A DNA stretch of 38,549 nucleotides, taken from the NCBI GenBank assembly GCA_013287135.1, contig JABDEK010000013.1, positions 1 to 38,549 of the forward strand, in the 5' to 3' direction. This document shows, one piece after another, positions 13,871 to 22,612 of the stretch. Both the position numbers and the translations under genes were made by a program. The stretch is from Acidobacteriota bacterium. Its GTDB lineage: Bacteria; Acidobacteriota; Terriglobia; Acidiferrales; UBA7541. The first letter of the stretch is position 1; each line of letters begins with the position of its first letter. Below the pieces are notes generated by a model. That model did not search any database and was not told where the DNA came from. It saw nothing but the letters and a program-made list of their open reading frames with translations.

Positions 13871-14446
13871 TCAAAGTCCGCAGTCGAAGAAAACCGTTTC
13901 GTCGGAGCCTTGCAGGATAAGGTTCCATTCAAGAACGCCGACTCCGCCGGCGACCTTTTTGGCGATTAGAGTTCCACGCCGCGAAGGTTCAACCAGCTTC
14001 AACGCAAAATCTGAGTCATTCGCGGGTTCGTCGGGGAAATAAATACGCGTCACCAGACGCCGCAGCAATCCTCGCGCAAACACAGACACCACAATGTGCG
14101 GCGCCTGCAGCTTTCCATCTGGATCCGGCACTTGTCCGGGCTTGATCGTGGTGAAGTGAAACTTTCCTTCAATGTTCGTCGGAATACGTCCATAGCCAGT
14201 AAAATTTGCTTCCCGCGGTTTGTCCTGGTCGTCTTCCGGATGCGCATACTTTCCATGAGAGTTGGCTTGCCAAATTTCAAGAATGGCATCGGGGACAGGT
14301 TGGCGGTCTCCATCGAGCACGCGCCCTTCAATATTGACACGTTCTCCGGAGACATTGGCGTCTGCCAGATTCTGCTTTATCGATCGGCACATGCCGATCG
14401 AGAAAAACGGACCAATTGTTTGCGAAGTGGTGGCATTCGAACTCAT
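13871..14446 (-). CDS. pcaG: Protocatechuate 3,4-dioxygenase alpha subunit-like protein
   Basis: This 191-residue protein is an intradiol dioxygenase alpha subunit. Family features are TIGPFFSIG near the start, the DGDRQPVPDAILEIWQAN strand, NFTGYGR and a C-terminal PDEPAND. In the paralogous beta subunit the iron ligands are two Tyr and two His. In alpha they are not all kept, as expected for this partner. It starts one base after the pcaH stop, and the tight spacing implies a co-translated heterodimer that opens the catechol ring of protocatechuate. The pcaH-pcaG order matches known operons. Confidence 0.88.
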   Translation of the reverse strand: MSSNATTSQTIGPFFSIGMCRSIKQNLADANVSGERVNIEGRVLDGDRQPVPDAILEIWQANSHGKYAHPEDDQDKPREANFTGYGRIPTNIEGKFHFTTIKPGQVPDPDGKLQAPHIVVSVFARGLLRRLVTRIYFPDEPANDSDFALKLVEPSRRGTLIAKKVAGGVGVLEWNLILQGSDETVFFDCGL

Positions 14447-14447
14447 G

Positions 14448-15152
14448 CTAGCGCTCCATGGGCGTGGCTTCGCGCCCGCTCATTACAATATCGAACCGGT
14501 AGCCGAGTGCCTGCGACGGAATAGTGGTCTCCCAGTCGAAAACTGAAATCAGCCGATTGCGCGCGCCTTCATCCGCCGTGCAATTGAAAATTGGATCGAA
14601 AGGCAAGAGCGGGTCGCCGGAAAAATACATTTGAGTCACTAAGCGCGTGGCGAACGCCGGACCGAACACCGAGAAGTGTATGTGCGCAGGCCGCCAGGCA
14701 TTGTGATGATTGCCCCATGGATACGCACCTGGGCGGACAGTGACGAAGCGATATTTACCTTCATTGTCCGTAAGCGCGTGGCCGCAGCCGGTGAAGTTCG
14801 GATCGAGCGGAGCTTGATGCTGATCGCTCTCATGCAGATAACGTCCAGCGGCATTGGCTTGCCAGATTTCAATGAGCGCTTGGCGCAGCGGGCGTCCGTC
14901 CTCGTCGATCACTCGCCCGCTAACGATAATGCGTTCGCCAAGAGGGTCACCGTGATGCTGCCTGGTGAGATCGGTTGCTTTTATGTCAGTCACCACGTTC
15001 GGAAACGAGGGGCCCGTAATTTCAGAGAGAGTTTGCGGCAAATAGACTGGCGGTTTCGCGGGCGCCCGCTTGATGGTGGATGCATACGGCGAATGCAAAT
15101 AACGCGGCTGCGTCTCCGGATGGGGCCTTCTATACGGCAAAATTCTCGCCAC
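14448..15152 (-). CDS. pcaH: Protocatechuate 3,4-dioxygenase beta subunit-like protein
   Basis: This 234-residue protein is the catalytic intradiol dioxygenase subunit. All four Fe(III) ligand positions seen in the Pseudomonas enzyme are present: Tyr in AAGRYLH, Tyr in GAYPWGN, and the two His in RPAHIHFS. APLDPNFTG and LIEIWQAN are also typical. The start is GTG 15152, supported by AGGAGG seven bases upstream (15160-15165 on the plus strand). The longer frame from 15194 lacks such a site. The protein acts in the cytoplasm with PcaG to ring-cleave protocatechuate (or a related catechol) to the cis,cis-muconate stage. Genes for the next steps of beta-ketoadipate are not in the window. Confidence 0.92.
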   Translation of the reverse strand: MARILPYRRPHPETQPRYLHSPYASTIKRAPAKPPVYLPQTLSEITGPSFPNVVTDIKATDLTRQHHGDPLGERIIVSGRVIDEDGRPLRQALIEIWQANAAGRYLHESDQHQAPLDPNFTGCGHALTDNEGKYRFVTVRPGAYPWGNHHNAWRPAHIHFSVFGPAFATRLVTQMYFSGDPLLPFDPIFNCTADEGARNRLISVFDWETTIPSQALGYRFDIVMSGREATPMER

Positions 15153-15241
15153 GCGGTTTCCTCCTGTTAGCGGCGCGACTTGCCAGGCTAGCATGCTTTA
15201 TCTAATGCAACCGGCCTAGTCCTAACCGAAAACAAGGACTC

Positions 15242-15805
15242 TCATAAATTCTGTTTGATCGGCAGATCTTGCACACTAGCGGCGCGATTTTCTCGCGTAC
15301 CGCGGACTATCCCGCTCTCATCGGTGTAAAAATTCAGGTAACCGAAATTGCCCGCTCGCGCAGTCAGCGTATAACTTCTCACACGACCTTCCGCATCAGG
15401 TTTTCCCGGAATATATTGCATCGTGTAGTGCGCGGACTGCGCTTTTTCTGCTTCAAACCGCACCCGGTCTCCCAAGCCTTCCAGGGACGAAGGGAATCCG
15501 CCTTCGCTCCCTTGATAGGTAGTGAGTGCTTGCTGAATGATGCCAAGCGCCTCCAGCCCATGAGCCTCCGCATCGGGCTGCGTACCGGAAATTTTCCAAG
15601 GCAAAGCTAGCCAAGCTGTGGCCGCCAAGATCGTTAGAAATATTCCAAGAAGAATCGCTATGCGGGCAGGTGTTATCTTCTTGTTTTGCACGCCGACGTT
15701 GGCGAACTCACTGCCGTCAGGCGCGTTGGTCACGTCGGCGCCGCAGTAAGGACAGGCCACGCTTGCTTGGTTTATGGCTTGCTCGCATTCCGGACACGTA
15801 AACAT
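15242..15805 (-). CDS. Zinc-ribbon membrane protein with pseudopilin-like domain
   Basis: This 187-residue protein begins with a zinc ribbon, CPEC (residues 4-7) and CPYC (18-21), followed by a hydrophobic membrane segment at about residues 48-67 (RIAILLGIFLTILAATAWLA). The remainder resembles the globular part of type II secretion or type IV pilin-like proteins (ALTTYQGSEGGFPSSLEGL, then SYTLTARAGN and GYLNFYTDESGIVRG). I do not name a function. The zinc ribbon would face the cytoplasm and the pilin-like head the periplasm. ATG at 15805 is chosen over a TTG at 15808. It is divergent from the DUF4139 gene and upstream of pcaH on the same strand. Confidence 0.65.
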   Translation of the reverse strand: MFTCPECEQAINQASVACPYCGADVTNAPDGSEFANVGVQNKKITPARIAILLGIFLTILAATAWLALPWKISGTQPDAEAHGLEALGIIQQALTTYQGSEGGFPSSLEGLGDRVRFEAEKAQSAHYTMQYIPGKPDAEGRVRSYTLTARAGNFGYLNFYTDESGIVRGTRENRAASVQDLPIKQNL

Positions 15806-15941
15806 CAACTAAATCTTATCAGGTTCGCGTGCAAGTTATGTCGCGGCGCGCGTTCACTACAGGAGGCATGGTGCGCCTGACTGCTTGGTTAATGTCGCGA
15901 ACCAACACCCTGGCTGTCGTTAGTCTAAATTTGCGATTCAG

Positions 15942-15954
15942 GTATCATCTTTTC
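15942..15954 (+). promoter_or_regulatory. Putative -10 region of the DUF4139 gene
   Basis: GTATCATCTTTTC contains a TATCAT -10 hexamer at 15943-15948. The same 13 bases recur at 27841-27853 in front of rpsA, also with TATCAT in the -10 position. The -35 match here (TTAGTC at 15920-15925) is weak. Confidence 0.4.
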
Positions 15955-15981
15955 AGGTTTCATAGCGAAAGGAGACAGACC

Positions 15982-17499
15982 ATGTCCATACGCGGACGCA
16001 GGCATACTAGCGTTGTTAATTTCGCAGGTTTTTTCCTACTATTTCTAGCGGCGGGAAGTATCACTCGAGTATTTGCGGCGCCTCAAAACGCCAACGATGT
16101 ATCCGTACCCGCTGAACGTTCGTTGCCCGCTGACGCGGCAACCACCACGCAGAAAGACCAAATAGATCTAAATGTGACCGTGTACAACTCGAACCTCGCC
16201 CTGATTCGCGACGTCCGGCAAATTCATCTGGCCTCGGGAGTTTCGCCATTACGTTTCGAAGACGTCGCCGCTGCGATCATGCCGGCCACCGTGCATTTCC
16301 GTTCGCTCAGCGAGCCTGCAAAGCTGGCAGTGGTGGAACAGAACTACGAATACGATCTTCTGGATGCGCAAAAGCTTTTGCAGAAATACGTAGGACGCGA
16401 GGTCACGCTAGTGCATGGCGAAGAGCAGGCGAGCTCAACCAAGTGGGTCGAGACGAAAGCCATATTGCTAGCAGACAATAACAACCAACCTGTATGGAAG
16501 ATCGGAAATGAAATCGTTACAGGCATGCCCACGAGCTGGTATCGATTTTCCGAGTTGCCGGGGAATTTGTATAGCCGGCCCACGCTTGTTTGGACGCTCG
16601 ACAATCGCGGCGCCACGGCGCAAAAACTGGAAGCGTCTTATCTCACCAATAACATGAACTGGATTGCGGATTATGTGCTTACAGTGTCACGCGACGAAAA
16701 AACCAGCGATTTGGATGGATGGGTGACACTAACGAACAACAGCGGTACTGCGTACGAAAATGCAAAATTGCAGCTCGTTGCAGGTGAAATCCATCAAGTC
16801 GCACCCGTGGTTACTGCAGCCGCGGGGTTTGCAAGAATGGAGGCAGCGGCACCAGCGCCGCCTCAATTTCAGCAGGAAAACATTTCCGAATATCATCTGT
16901 ACACGCTCGGACGCCGTACTTCCATCCAAAATAACGAATCCAAGCAGATCAACTTGCTTTCAGGAACTGGCGTTCCGATAGAAAAGTTCCTTGCTGTGGA
17001 AGGCCAATCGTATTACTACCGCAACCAACAGGGAATTGGAAACCCCATTCCGGAGCCGGTGAAGGTTTACTACCGTTTCAAAAATGAAGAAAAAGGCGGG
17101 TTGGGAATGCCGCTCCCTGCCGGGACCGTGCGCGTTTATCAAGCGGATTCAAAAGGAGGGATCCAATTCGTCGGCGAAGACCACATCAATCACACGCCCA
17201 AAGATGAAACGCTAAAGATTTACGTAGGAGACGCTTTCGATGTGGTCTGCGAGCGGAAGCTGATCGACTATAAAAAGCTCGACAAGAATTTATATGAAAT
17301 GGAATTTCAAATTACGTTGCGCAATCACAAGGACACGCCCGTCACTGTTGAAGCGCGCGAACCGGTCGGCGGTGACTGGGAAGTGATGAACTCAAACTTA
17401 AAGTGGACGAAGTTGGACGCCACAACTATTAGCTTCGAAATTCCCGTTGACAAGGACGGCACGGCAACCCTGGACTATCGCGTTCGCGTGAAGTGGTAG
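15982..17499 (+). CDS. DUF4139-domain secreted protein
   Basis: This 505-residue protein has an N-terminal hydrophobic signal segment (about residues 12-32, ending VFAAPQ) and then a long beta-rich ectodomain. The DUF4139 pattern is recognisable: VTVYNSNLALIRDVRQIHL near the mature start, LEASYLTNNMNWIADY, DGWVTLTNNSGTAYENAKLQLVAG, and a C-terminal part with VPIEKF and ITLRNHKDTPVTVEAREP. Members are of unknown role and possibly export or adhesion related. AAAGGAGA before ATG 15982 sets the start over the longer frame at 15829. Confidence 0.85.
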   Translation: MSIRGRRHTSVVNFAGFFLLFLAAGSITRVFAAPQNANDVSVPAERSLPADAATTTQKDQIDLNVTVYNSNLALIRDVRQIHLASGVSPLRFEDVAAAIMPATVHFRSLSEPAKLAVVEQNYEYDLLDAQKLLQKYVGREVTLVHGEEQASSTKWVETKAILLADNNNQPVWKIGNEIVTGMPTSWYRFSELPGNLYSRPTLVWTLDNRGATAQKLEASYLTNNMNWIADYVLTVSRDEKTSDLDGWVTLTNNSGTAYENAKLQLVAGEIHQVAPVVTAAAGFARMEAAAPAPPQFQQENISEYHLYTLGRRTSIQNNESKQINLLSGTGVPIEKFLAVEGQSYYYRNQQGIGNPIPEPVKVYYRFKNEEKGGLGMPLPAGTVRVYQADSKGGIQFVGEDHINHTPKDETLKIYVGDAFDVVCERKLIDYKKLDKNLYEMEFQITLRNHKDTPVTVEAREPVGGDWEVMNSNLKWTKLDATTISFEIPVDKDGTATLDYRVRVKW

Positions 17500-17530
17500 G
17501 GCAATGCGGCAGTAAGCAAATCGGGAAAGA

Positions 17531-18463
17531 TCAGCGCTTGGCGCAGAGTGTAAGTTCGTGTGCGAAAACCGGGTTCGAAGGATACTCCACGGCGAGCTGA
17601 GCGAGCAGATCGTGCGCCTTGTCCATCTGGTGCTCGCGTTCGTATGCCAGGGCGAGCATGACTTTAGCGAACGGCTGTAAGTAATGTCCGCGGTCGGCCG
17701 CCTGTGCCATCAACTGCATGCCCTTGGTGCGGTCACCATGAATCCCGCCGAACCACACAAAAGCGCGTTTGTATCCAGGCAAGCATCCGATTACATAATT
17801 GCTCATACCTAAGGCTACGTTCGCATCTTGTTGCGTCGGATCGATTGTCAGCAGAATATTCGCTTCGGTTTCCGCTTGCTTCATCATCTTCAAGCCATCC
17901 AACTGTTTCTTGATGATCAAAGCATCGTAATCGGATTCCATTCCATCTGCGATCGTTATCGCGAGCAGTCCGTGAATGTCTCGGGGATTGGATTTTAGGC
18001 GAGTTTTCGCCATTTCCCGGGCCTTGCTATTGGCCGTCATAAACGCCGCGTTTTGATTTTGCGCTGCTGCTCCTTCTACGCCGCCGAGAAACTTTGCGTC
18101 GCTCAGGAAAAATTCCGACGTCAGAACACCCTTGGCATTGAATTGTTCGAACAGATAGCTGGCTGCTTCTGCGGCTTTGCCCAGCGGGTCGTCCGGGCGG
18201 CTCTTCTGATACGAAAAGAACTCCACACGCGCGCCATCAAAATTCAACTCGTACAAGCGCTGGAAGCCTTTTTCAAGGTATTGGGCGGAAGGATCGGCCT
18301 CCATCACCGGGCCTGGCGGCGGAGTAGCTTTCTGTTCCGGGTTCTGCCCTGCTTGACCCACCTCCTGCGCTTCTGTTCTTGAGTTCGGGCACAACAGGAT
18401 CCCTATTGCGATACAGGCAGCAATCAGAGTTTGGCGGATCTTCATCAATCGTCGCGAATCCAT
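17531..18463 (-). CDS. TPR-like secreted protein
   Basis: This protein of about 310 residues has an N-terminal hydrophobic signal (MKIRQTLIAACIAIGILL) and helical repeats in the rest, for example ARVEFFSYQKSRPDDPLGKAAE, QAETEANILLTIDPTQQDANVALG and a C-terminal MDKAHDLLAQLAVEYPSNP. These fit tetratricopeptide-like helices that mediate protein contacts. Two starts are possible: 18463, with AAGGA directly adjacent, or 18445, where the signal peptide begins more typically. It follows the peptidase gene on the same strand. Function unknown. Confidence 0.65.
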   Translation of the reverse strand: MDSRRLMKIRQTLIAACIAIGILLCPNSRTEAQEVGQAGQNPEQKATPPPGPVMEADPSAQYLEKGFQRLYELNFDGARVEFFSYQKSRPDDPLGKAAEAASYLFEQFNAKGVLTSEFFLSDAKFLGGVEGAAAQNQNAAFMTANSKAREMAKTRLKSNPRDIHGLLAITIADGMESDYDALIIKKQLDGLKMMKQAETEANILLTIDPTQQDANVALGMSNYVIGCLPGYKRAFVWFGGIHGDRTKGMQLMAQAADRGHYLQPFAKVMLALAYEREHQMDKAHDLLAQLAVEYPSNPVFAHELTLCAKR

Positions 18464-18582
18464 TCCTTGAGGAGCAGGGTTCGTACTGCAGCTAAGAGGT
18501 TGCTGGCAGCTTCATTATATTCGAGTATGCTAGAACAAAATCAGTTGCTTTGAAAGAAAGTTTCTTCTTTTGTGCATTCTGC

Positions 18583-20850
18583 CTAAAGATTCTCTAAGAG
18601 GAACTTCATGATCCCGTCCATTAGTTGAAAGCGCGCCGCAGGGTCGCTGATGCCATGTCCGCGTCCCGGAAAAATCATTAAGCGGTCAGGATAGTGGCCG
18701 TTATCGATGAGCATGTTGATTAATTCCGTGGAATTTGCAAAGTGCACGTTGTCGTCGCCGGTGCCGTGGGCAAGCATAAGCTTGCCTTTGAGCTGTGAGG
18801 CTTGATTGGCCGGCGAGGAGTTCTTATAGCCATCCGGATTATCTGGAGGTCGACCCATGTAGCGCTCGGTGTAAATCGTGTCGTAAAGTTTCCAATCGCT
18901 CACGGGAGCATCAGCAACTCCAGCCTTGAAAACATCAGCGGCGTTGAACAGGGCATTTAAAGTCATAAATCCGCCGTAGCTGCCGCCCCACATGCCGATC
19001 CTCGAGGCATCTACGTACGGAAGCGATTTTAGATATCTCACGCCTGTGAGCTGATCTTGCAACTCGACTTTGCCTAGCTGGTGAAAGATCGGTGTTTCAA
19101 AAGCATGCCCTCGCCCCCAGGACCCGCGATTATCGAGCGAAAAAATTATGTAGCCCTTCTGCGCCATGATTTCGTGCCAAAGGAAAATTCCCCCGCCCCA
19201 AGCATTTCGTACCACCTGCACATGCGGTCCACCATACACGCTGATCAGCACGGGATATTTTTGCGACGGATCAAAATTCGCCGGCTTGATAATGGAAATG
19301 TGGAGCTTCGTGCCGTCCTCCGCGGAAACTTCGGAAAACTCCACCGGAGACAAGTGATATTCCGCGAGCTCGGGCACTTTATTTTCGTTAATGGCAACAA
19401 CGAGCGAACCATCCGTTCGGTAAAGGTCCTGGCGAGGCGGCATCATGGAGCTGGAATAGGTATCTACAAATTCCATATGGTCCGGCGAAAGTTCGGCGGC
19501 GTGCGATCCGGCTCCATGCGTGATCTGCGTAATCTTTTTGTCCCGTAAAGACAGACGATAGAGCTGGCTCTCCAATACATCGTCCTTGTTCGAACGAAAA
19601 TAAATATAGCCGTGTTCTTCGTCGACACCGGGCTGAGTGGAGCGCGGGCCAAAGCCACTCAAGCCTCCGACTTCCCAGTCGCCGCTGGTCACTTGGTCCA
19701 ATTCTTTGCCGGAAAGATCGTAGAGATAAAAATGGCGGAAGGCGGTGCGTTCGCTGGACCACAGAAACCTTTTGTTGTCCGCGAAGAAGTACAAATCATC
19801 GCTGATGTTGATCCAATACTTGTCCTTTTCGGTCAGAATATTTTGCGAGGCGCCGGACGCCGCATCGCAAAAAAGTAGATCGAGCTGATTTTGTGCTCGA
19901 TTTAAGCGTTGTATTGCAACGCGCTGGCTATCGTGCAGCCAATTAACGCGAGCCAGGTAAACATCGGTATTCGTTCCGGTGTCCATCCATTGAGTTTCCC
20001 CGCCTGTTACGGCCACAACGCCCACACGCACGACCGGATTCGGCTCACCTGCCTGGGGATAGCGCGTATATTCCGTTGAGCCGAGCGGCGAACTCATATC
20101 CATGATGGGGTAGCGTGTTACCGGGCGCTCGTCCATTTCGTAATATGCCAGTTTCGAAGAATCTGGAGACCACCAATAGGCAGTCCGCGAGTCGAGTTCT
20201 TCCGGATACACCCAGTCCAGCTTGCCCTTTAGAATTTCTCCGCTGCCGCCCGTCGTAAGAACCTTTGCTTGGCCCGTCGATCTATCGATGACCCATAGGT
20301 TCGAATCGCGAACGAAGCTGATCCATTTGCCATCGGGAGAAAATTTCGGATCCTCGATTTCGGATTCGCCGATGAGGAGGGATTTCGGGGTCATCGTGCG
20401 TAAATCCAGCAACGCTAGACTATTGCTTCCGACCAAGAGCAGGGAATCGCCGCCGGGAGCCCATTGATAATTTTCTGCCTGCACGCGGCCGAGGCCGGTA
20501 GCCTGCGTCGTTTTAGCTTTTTCCGGCTGCATGGTTGCCTTTAGCGTAGCGGCGTCAACCAATACTTTGCGCTGTCCGGTCCCCGCGTCCATAGTCCACA
20601 ACTCTACCGTGGCGTCTTTACCCATGCCCTTTCGTTCAAGATAGGAGATACGCTTGCTATCGGGACACCATTCGATGCCTTGGGTTAAGCGACCGCTCAG
20701 ATTCGGCGCGCTGAAAAGTCGCTCAAGAGTCAGGGATTTGGCCGCAGGAGCGCTATTTTGGTCTTGCCCAAATGCCGGCAGAGTGAAAGCTGCAGCTAGT
20801 AAAAGAAAAGAAAGAAGGTTTAGAACCGCGCGGCGCGCAACTCGACGCAT
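18583..20850 (-). CDS. S9-family dipeptidyl peptidase IV-like serine peptidase
   Basis: This 755-residue exported peptidase has an N-terminal signal (VLNLLSFLLLAAAFTLPAFG), a long beta-propeller region (about residues 50-480) and a C-terminal alpha/beta hydrolase domain. The catalytic Ser is Ser624 in GMWGGSYGGF, the Asp is in GTGDDNVHF near residues 699-700, and the His is His732 in PGRGHGISD. WWSPDSSKLAYYEMDE and PEELDSRTAYWW are typical of the DPP IV/S9B propeller. The enzyme would cleave X-Pro dipeptides outside the cytoplasm. The ATG at 20850 has AGGAGG five bases upstream, whereas the 27-base longer frame does not. Confidence 0.93.
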   Translation of the reverse strand: MRRVARRAVLNLLSFLLLAAAFTLPAFGQDQNSAPAAKSLTLERLFSAPNLSGRLTQGIEWCPDSKRISYLERKGMGKDATVELWTMDAGTGQRKVLVDAATLKATMQPEKAKTTQATGLGRVQAENYQWAPGGDSLLLVGSNSLALLDLRTMTPKSLLIGESEIEDPKFSPDGKWISFVRDSNLWVIDRSTGQAKVLTTGGSGEILKGKLDWVYPEELDSRTAYWWSPDSSKLAYYEMDERPVTRYPIMDMSSPLGSTEYTRYPQAGEPNPVVRVGVVAVTGGETQWMDTGTNTDVYLARVNWLHDSQRVAIQRLNRAQNQLDLLFCDAASGASQNILTEKDKYWINISDDLYFFADNKRFLWSSERTAFRHFYLYDLSGKELDQVTSGDWEVGGLSGFGPRSTQPGVDEEHGYIYFRSNKDDVLESQLYRLSLRDKKITQITHGAGSHAAELSPDHMEFVDTYSSSMMPPRQDLYRTDGSLVVAINENKVPELAEYHLSPVEFSEVSAEDGTKLHISIIKPANFDPSQKYPVLISVYGGPHVQVVRNAWGGGIFLWHEIMAQKGYIIFSLDNRGSWGRGHAFETPIFHQLGKVELQDQLTGVRYLKSLPYVDASRIGMWGGSYGGFMTLNALFNAADVFKAGVADAPVSDWKLYDTIYTERYMGRPPDNPDGYKNSSPANQASQLKGKLMLAHGTGDDNVHFANSTELINMLIDNGHYPDRLMIFPGRGHGISDPAARFQLMDGIMKFLLENL

Positions 20851-20967
20851 CCATGCCTCCTGATCAAAACGCGACATATTATACTGCTCTGGCGCGACGC
20901 GATATTACGTCAAGTGGTCCGCTGCCGAAGTGAGATATACCAAGATATTGGACGGAAGAAGCGCAGA

Positions 20968-21504
20968 TTAGTTTGCCCGCTGAGGTTCGGAAGCTGCCGC
21001 GGGTATGGAGTTTGCGGATTCACTGCGCTTTCGCTTCGACAGGAAAGCGCAAATTGTGACCGCGAGCGAGAACGCCAACAAAGAACCGTCTCGCAGCAGT
21101 GATTTCTTACCGAGCTGTTCGCCTGGACCAAAACAACCGCAATTGATTTCCAGTCCCAACGAGTAGGTTCGAACCATCAACGCAAAAAATCCCAGCAGCA
21201 GAACGCTCGTGGCCAGAGTTGAGTAGCGCAGCCATAACCCACTCAGTAGCCACAATCCCAGCCCCAACTCAACGAAAGGTAATGCGTGAGCCGCCATGCT
21301 TACTGCCTGCGGGGAAAGCAATTGGTAAGAGTCCACTTGCATCGCAAACATCGATAGGGAAGTTCTAACGGAAGCAACGGACCAAGGTAGCGCTGCCTGC
21401 GGCTTTAACTTTGCGTAGGCCGCGAACAAAAACATCCCGGCGAGCGCAAGACGGCCTATTAGAAGAAAAACCCTCCGCCAAGTTTCGCGTTTGCCCGTCG
21501 ACAC
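20968..21504 (-). CDS. MauE/DoxX-family membrane protein
   Basis: This 178-residue membrane protein has about four hydrophobic segments (LALAGMFLFAAYAKL, FVELGLGLWLLSGLWL, VLLLGFFALMV and the C-terminal ALAVTICAFL stretch). A CGCFGPGE loop with two Cys follows LEIN, a feature of the MauE branch of DoxX. MauE works in quinoprotein maturation and disulfide chemistry in some bacteria. It lies 13 bases after the DsbA-like gene on the same strand, so a membrane redox partner role is plausible. Confidence 0.8.
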   Translation of the reverse strand: MSTGKRETWRRVFLLIGRLALAGMFLFAAYAKLKPQAALPWSVASVRTSLSMFAMQVDSYQLLSPQAVSMAAHALPFVELGLGLWLLSGLWLRYSTLATSVLLLGFFALMVRTYSLGLEINCGCFGPGEQLGKKSLLRDGSLLAFSLAVTICAFLSKRKRSESANSIPAAASEPQRAN

Positions 21505-21517
21505 TGGAGCAAATCTC

Positions 21518-22270
21518 CTACTGGCTCAAAAGTGAAGCCAAAAATTGTTTCAGAATCGGCCAGGTTACGAAGCCCGGCATGGCCGGATAGCGCTGACTTT
21601 TAGCAGTAATAACCGATGTCGGTGTTTGTGTCACCGGAATTTGTTTTGCCAGCAGCTTGTCCTGTTCGATGTAAGCGTCCAGCGCGCAGCCGTGATCTTC
21701 TTGTCCATTATTCTTGAAAGCGGCCGGTTTAACCGAGGCATTAGGATTTACCTCGCATCCTTCCATCAGTTTCTTGATGCGCTTGAAATCAGCCTGACCA
21801 ACCGCAGCAGCTACGAATTTCTCGATGTTCCCGTCCACCGACCACGCCTGCTGGTTGTCCCAGAGCGCCGCATCAACCGCTTCGAACTTCCCGATCTTGG
21901 CCGCCGCATTCGCCCACCGCGCGGCCATGTAAGAGTACGGATGCATCGGCAAGGGAAAATCGCGATGTATAAAATAAACTTGCCCACTCGCGACCATGTC
22001 CTGAATCATGTACTTCAACGTGTTCTCGTAGAAATTGCCGCACGATGGGCACTGGTAATCGCTATAAACTTCCATCGTAATCGGAGCATTTCTGTTTCCC
22101 AGAGATTTTACCGGGGCGGTGGCTGCATCGGAATTTGCAACTGCGTGCGTTTGCGCGCGTGCGTGCGTCTGCGCCGAAATTCCCGCACCGCAAATTAGAG
22201 CAAGCGCTCCCACCACCGCGAACCTGGGCAGGATCAGCCCGCTAAACGGATGAAAATTTCGGCGAATCAA
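21518..22270 (-). CDS. DsbA-family thioredoxin-fold protein
   Basis: This protein of about 250 residues has an N-terminal hydrophobic signal (about residues 13-32) and a thioredoxin-fold domain with the CPSC active site at residues 74-77 (SDYQCPSCGNF). VYFIHRDFPLPMHPYS and a cis-Pro loop near TPTSVITAK fit DsbA/DsbG-like oxidoreductases. The TTG at 22270 is the proposed start because GGGAGG precedes it. The frame continues to 22354, but that stretch has no ribosome binding site and no signal-like structure. The gene is paired with the MauE-like gene downstream and is likely periplasmic. Confidence 0.8.
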   Translation of the reverse strand: MIRRNFHPFSGLILPRFAVVGALALICGAGISAQTHARAQTHAVANSDAATAPVKSLGNRNAPITMEVYSDYQCPSCGNFYENTLKYMIQDMVASGQVYFIHRDFPLPMHPYSYMAARWANAAAKIGKFEAVDAALWDNQQAWSVDGNIEKFVAAAVGQADFKRIKKLMEGCEVNPNASVKPAAFKNNGQEDHGCALDAYIEQDKLLAKQIPVTQTPTSVITAKSQRYPAMPGFVTWPILKQFLASLLSQ

Positions 22271-22520
22271 TGAAGGTCCTCCCTGTATTTGTTCTAAGCG
22301 ACGCGAGCATTGTAGCGCGAATCTAACCGTCATGCAGCGACCCTGATTTGTCAACTTTCCTTTTCGGGCAGCGGAACTATGATGACGTTAAGCTCAATAG
22401 AGTTGGGCTCTACCAACAACCGGCGACCAGATCGACCGTCAGGAACTGCTTTGACGCTAGAATTGGCAGTTTTCTAAAGTAAGTATATTTATTTCAATGA
22501 CATACAGACACAAACAGATA
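22271..22520. promoter_or_regulatory. Divergent intergenic region between dsbA and dnaK
   Basis: No gene is seen here. One small inverted repeat, TAGAG-N5-CTCTA, lies at 22398-22412 and may be a regulator site or the terminal stem of the divergent leader. The dnaK promoter begins at 22521. Confidence 0.35.
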
Positions 22521-22541
22521 CTTGACAATGAGACGCTCAAC
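22521..22541. promoter_or_regulatory. HAIR operator (HspR-binding) at the dnaK promoter
   Basis: CTTGA-N11-TCAAC has the HAIR spacing (consensus CTTGAGT-N7-ACTCAAG) with one mismatch in the last arm base. It covers the -35 box TTGACA (22522-22527) and most of the spacer. An HspR gene is in the same cluster at 26283, so repression of dnaK by HspR is well supported. Confidence 0.75.
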
Positions 22542-22550
22542 ATGTATTAT
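22522..22550 (+). promoter_or_regulatory. Sigma-70 promoter of the dnaK operon
   Basis: TTGACA (22522-22527) and TATTAT (22545-22550) are separated by exactly 17 bases, a near-consensus pair. The transcription start would be near 22557. Confidence 0.75.
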
Positions 22551-22574
22551 CACGTCTCTCGTTAGTAGAGTTTG

Positions 22575-22592
22575 CTGGCTATCAATAGCCGG
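22575..22592 (+). other. Hairpin in the dnaK leader
   Basis: CTGGCTA-TCAA-TAGCCGG can pair with about 7 bp around a 4-base loop, between the predicted transcription start and the AGGAG ribosome binding site (22600-22604). It might affect leader stability. No function is shown. Confidence 0.3.
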
Positions 22593-22612
22593 ACGTCACA
22601 GGAGCGTACTTC

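Noticed and set aside
13223..13969. Plus-strand ORF of 248 codons over the amidohydrolase
   Set aside because: The minus strand carries all metal-binding motifs of a known family. This ORF is the antisense shadow.
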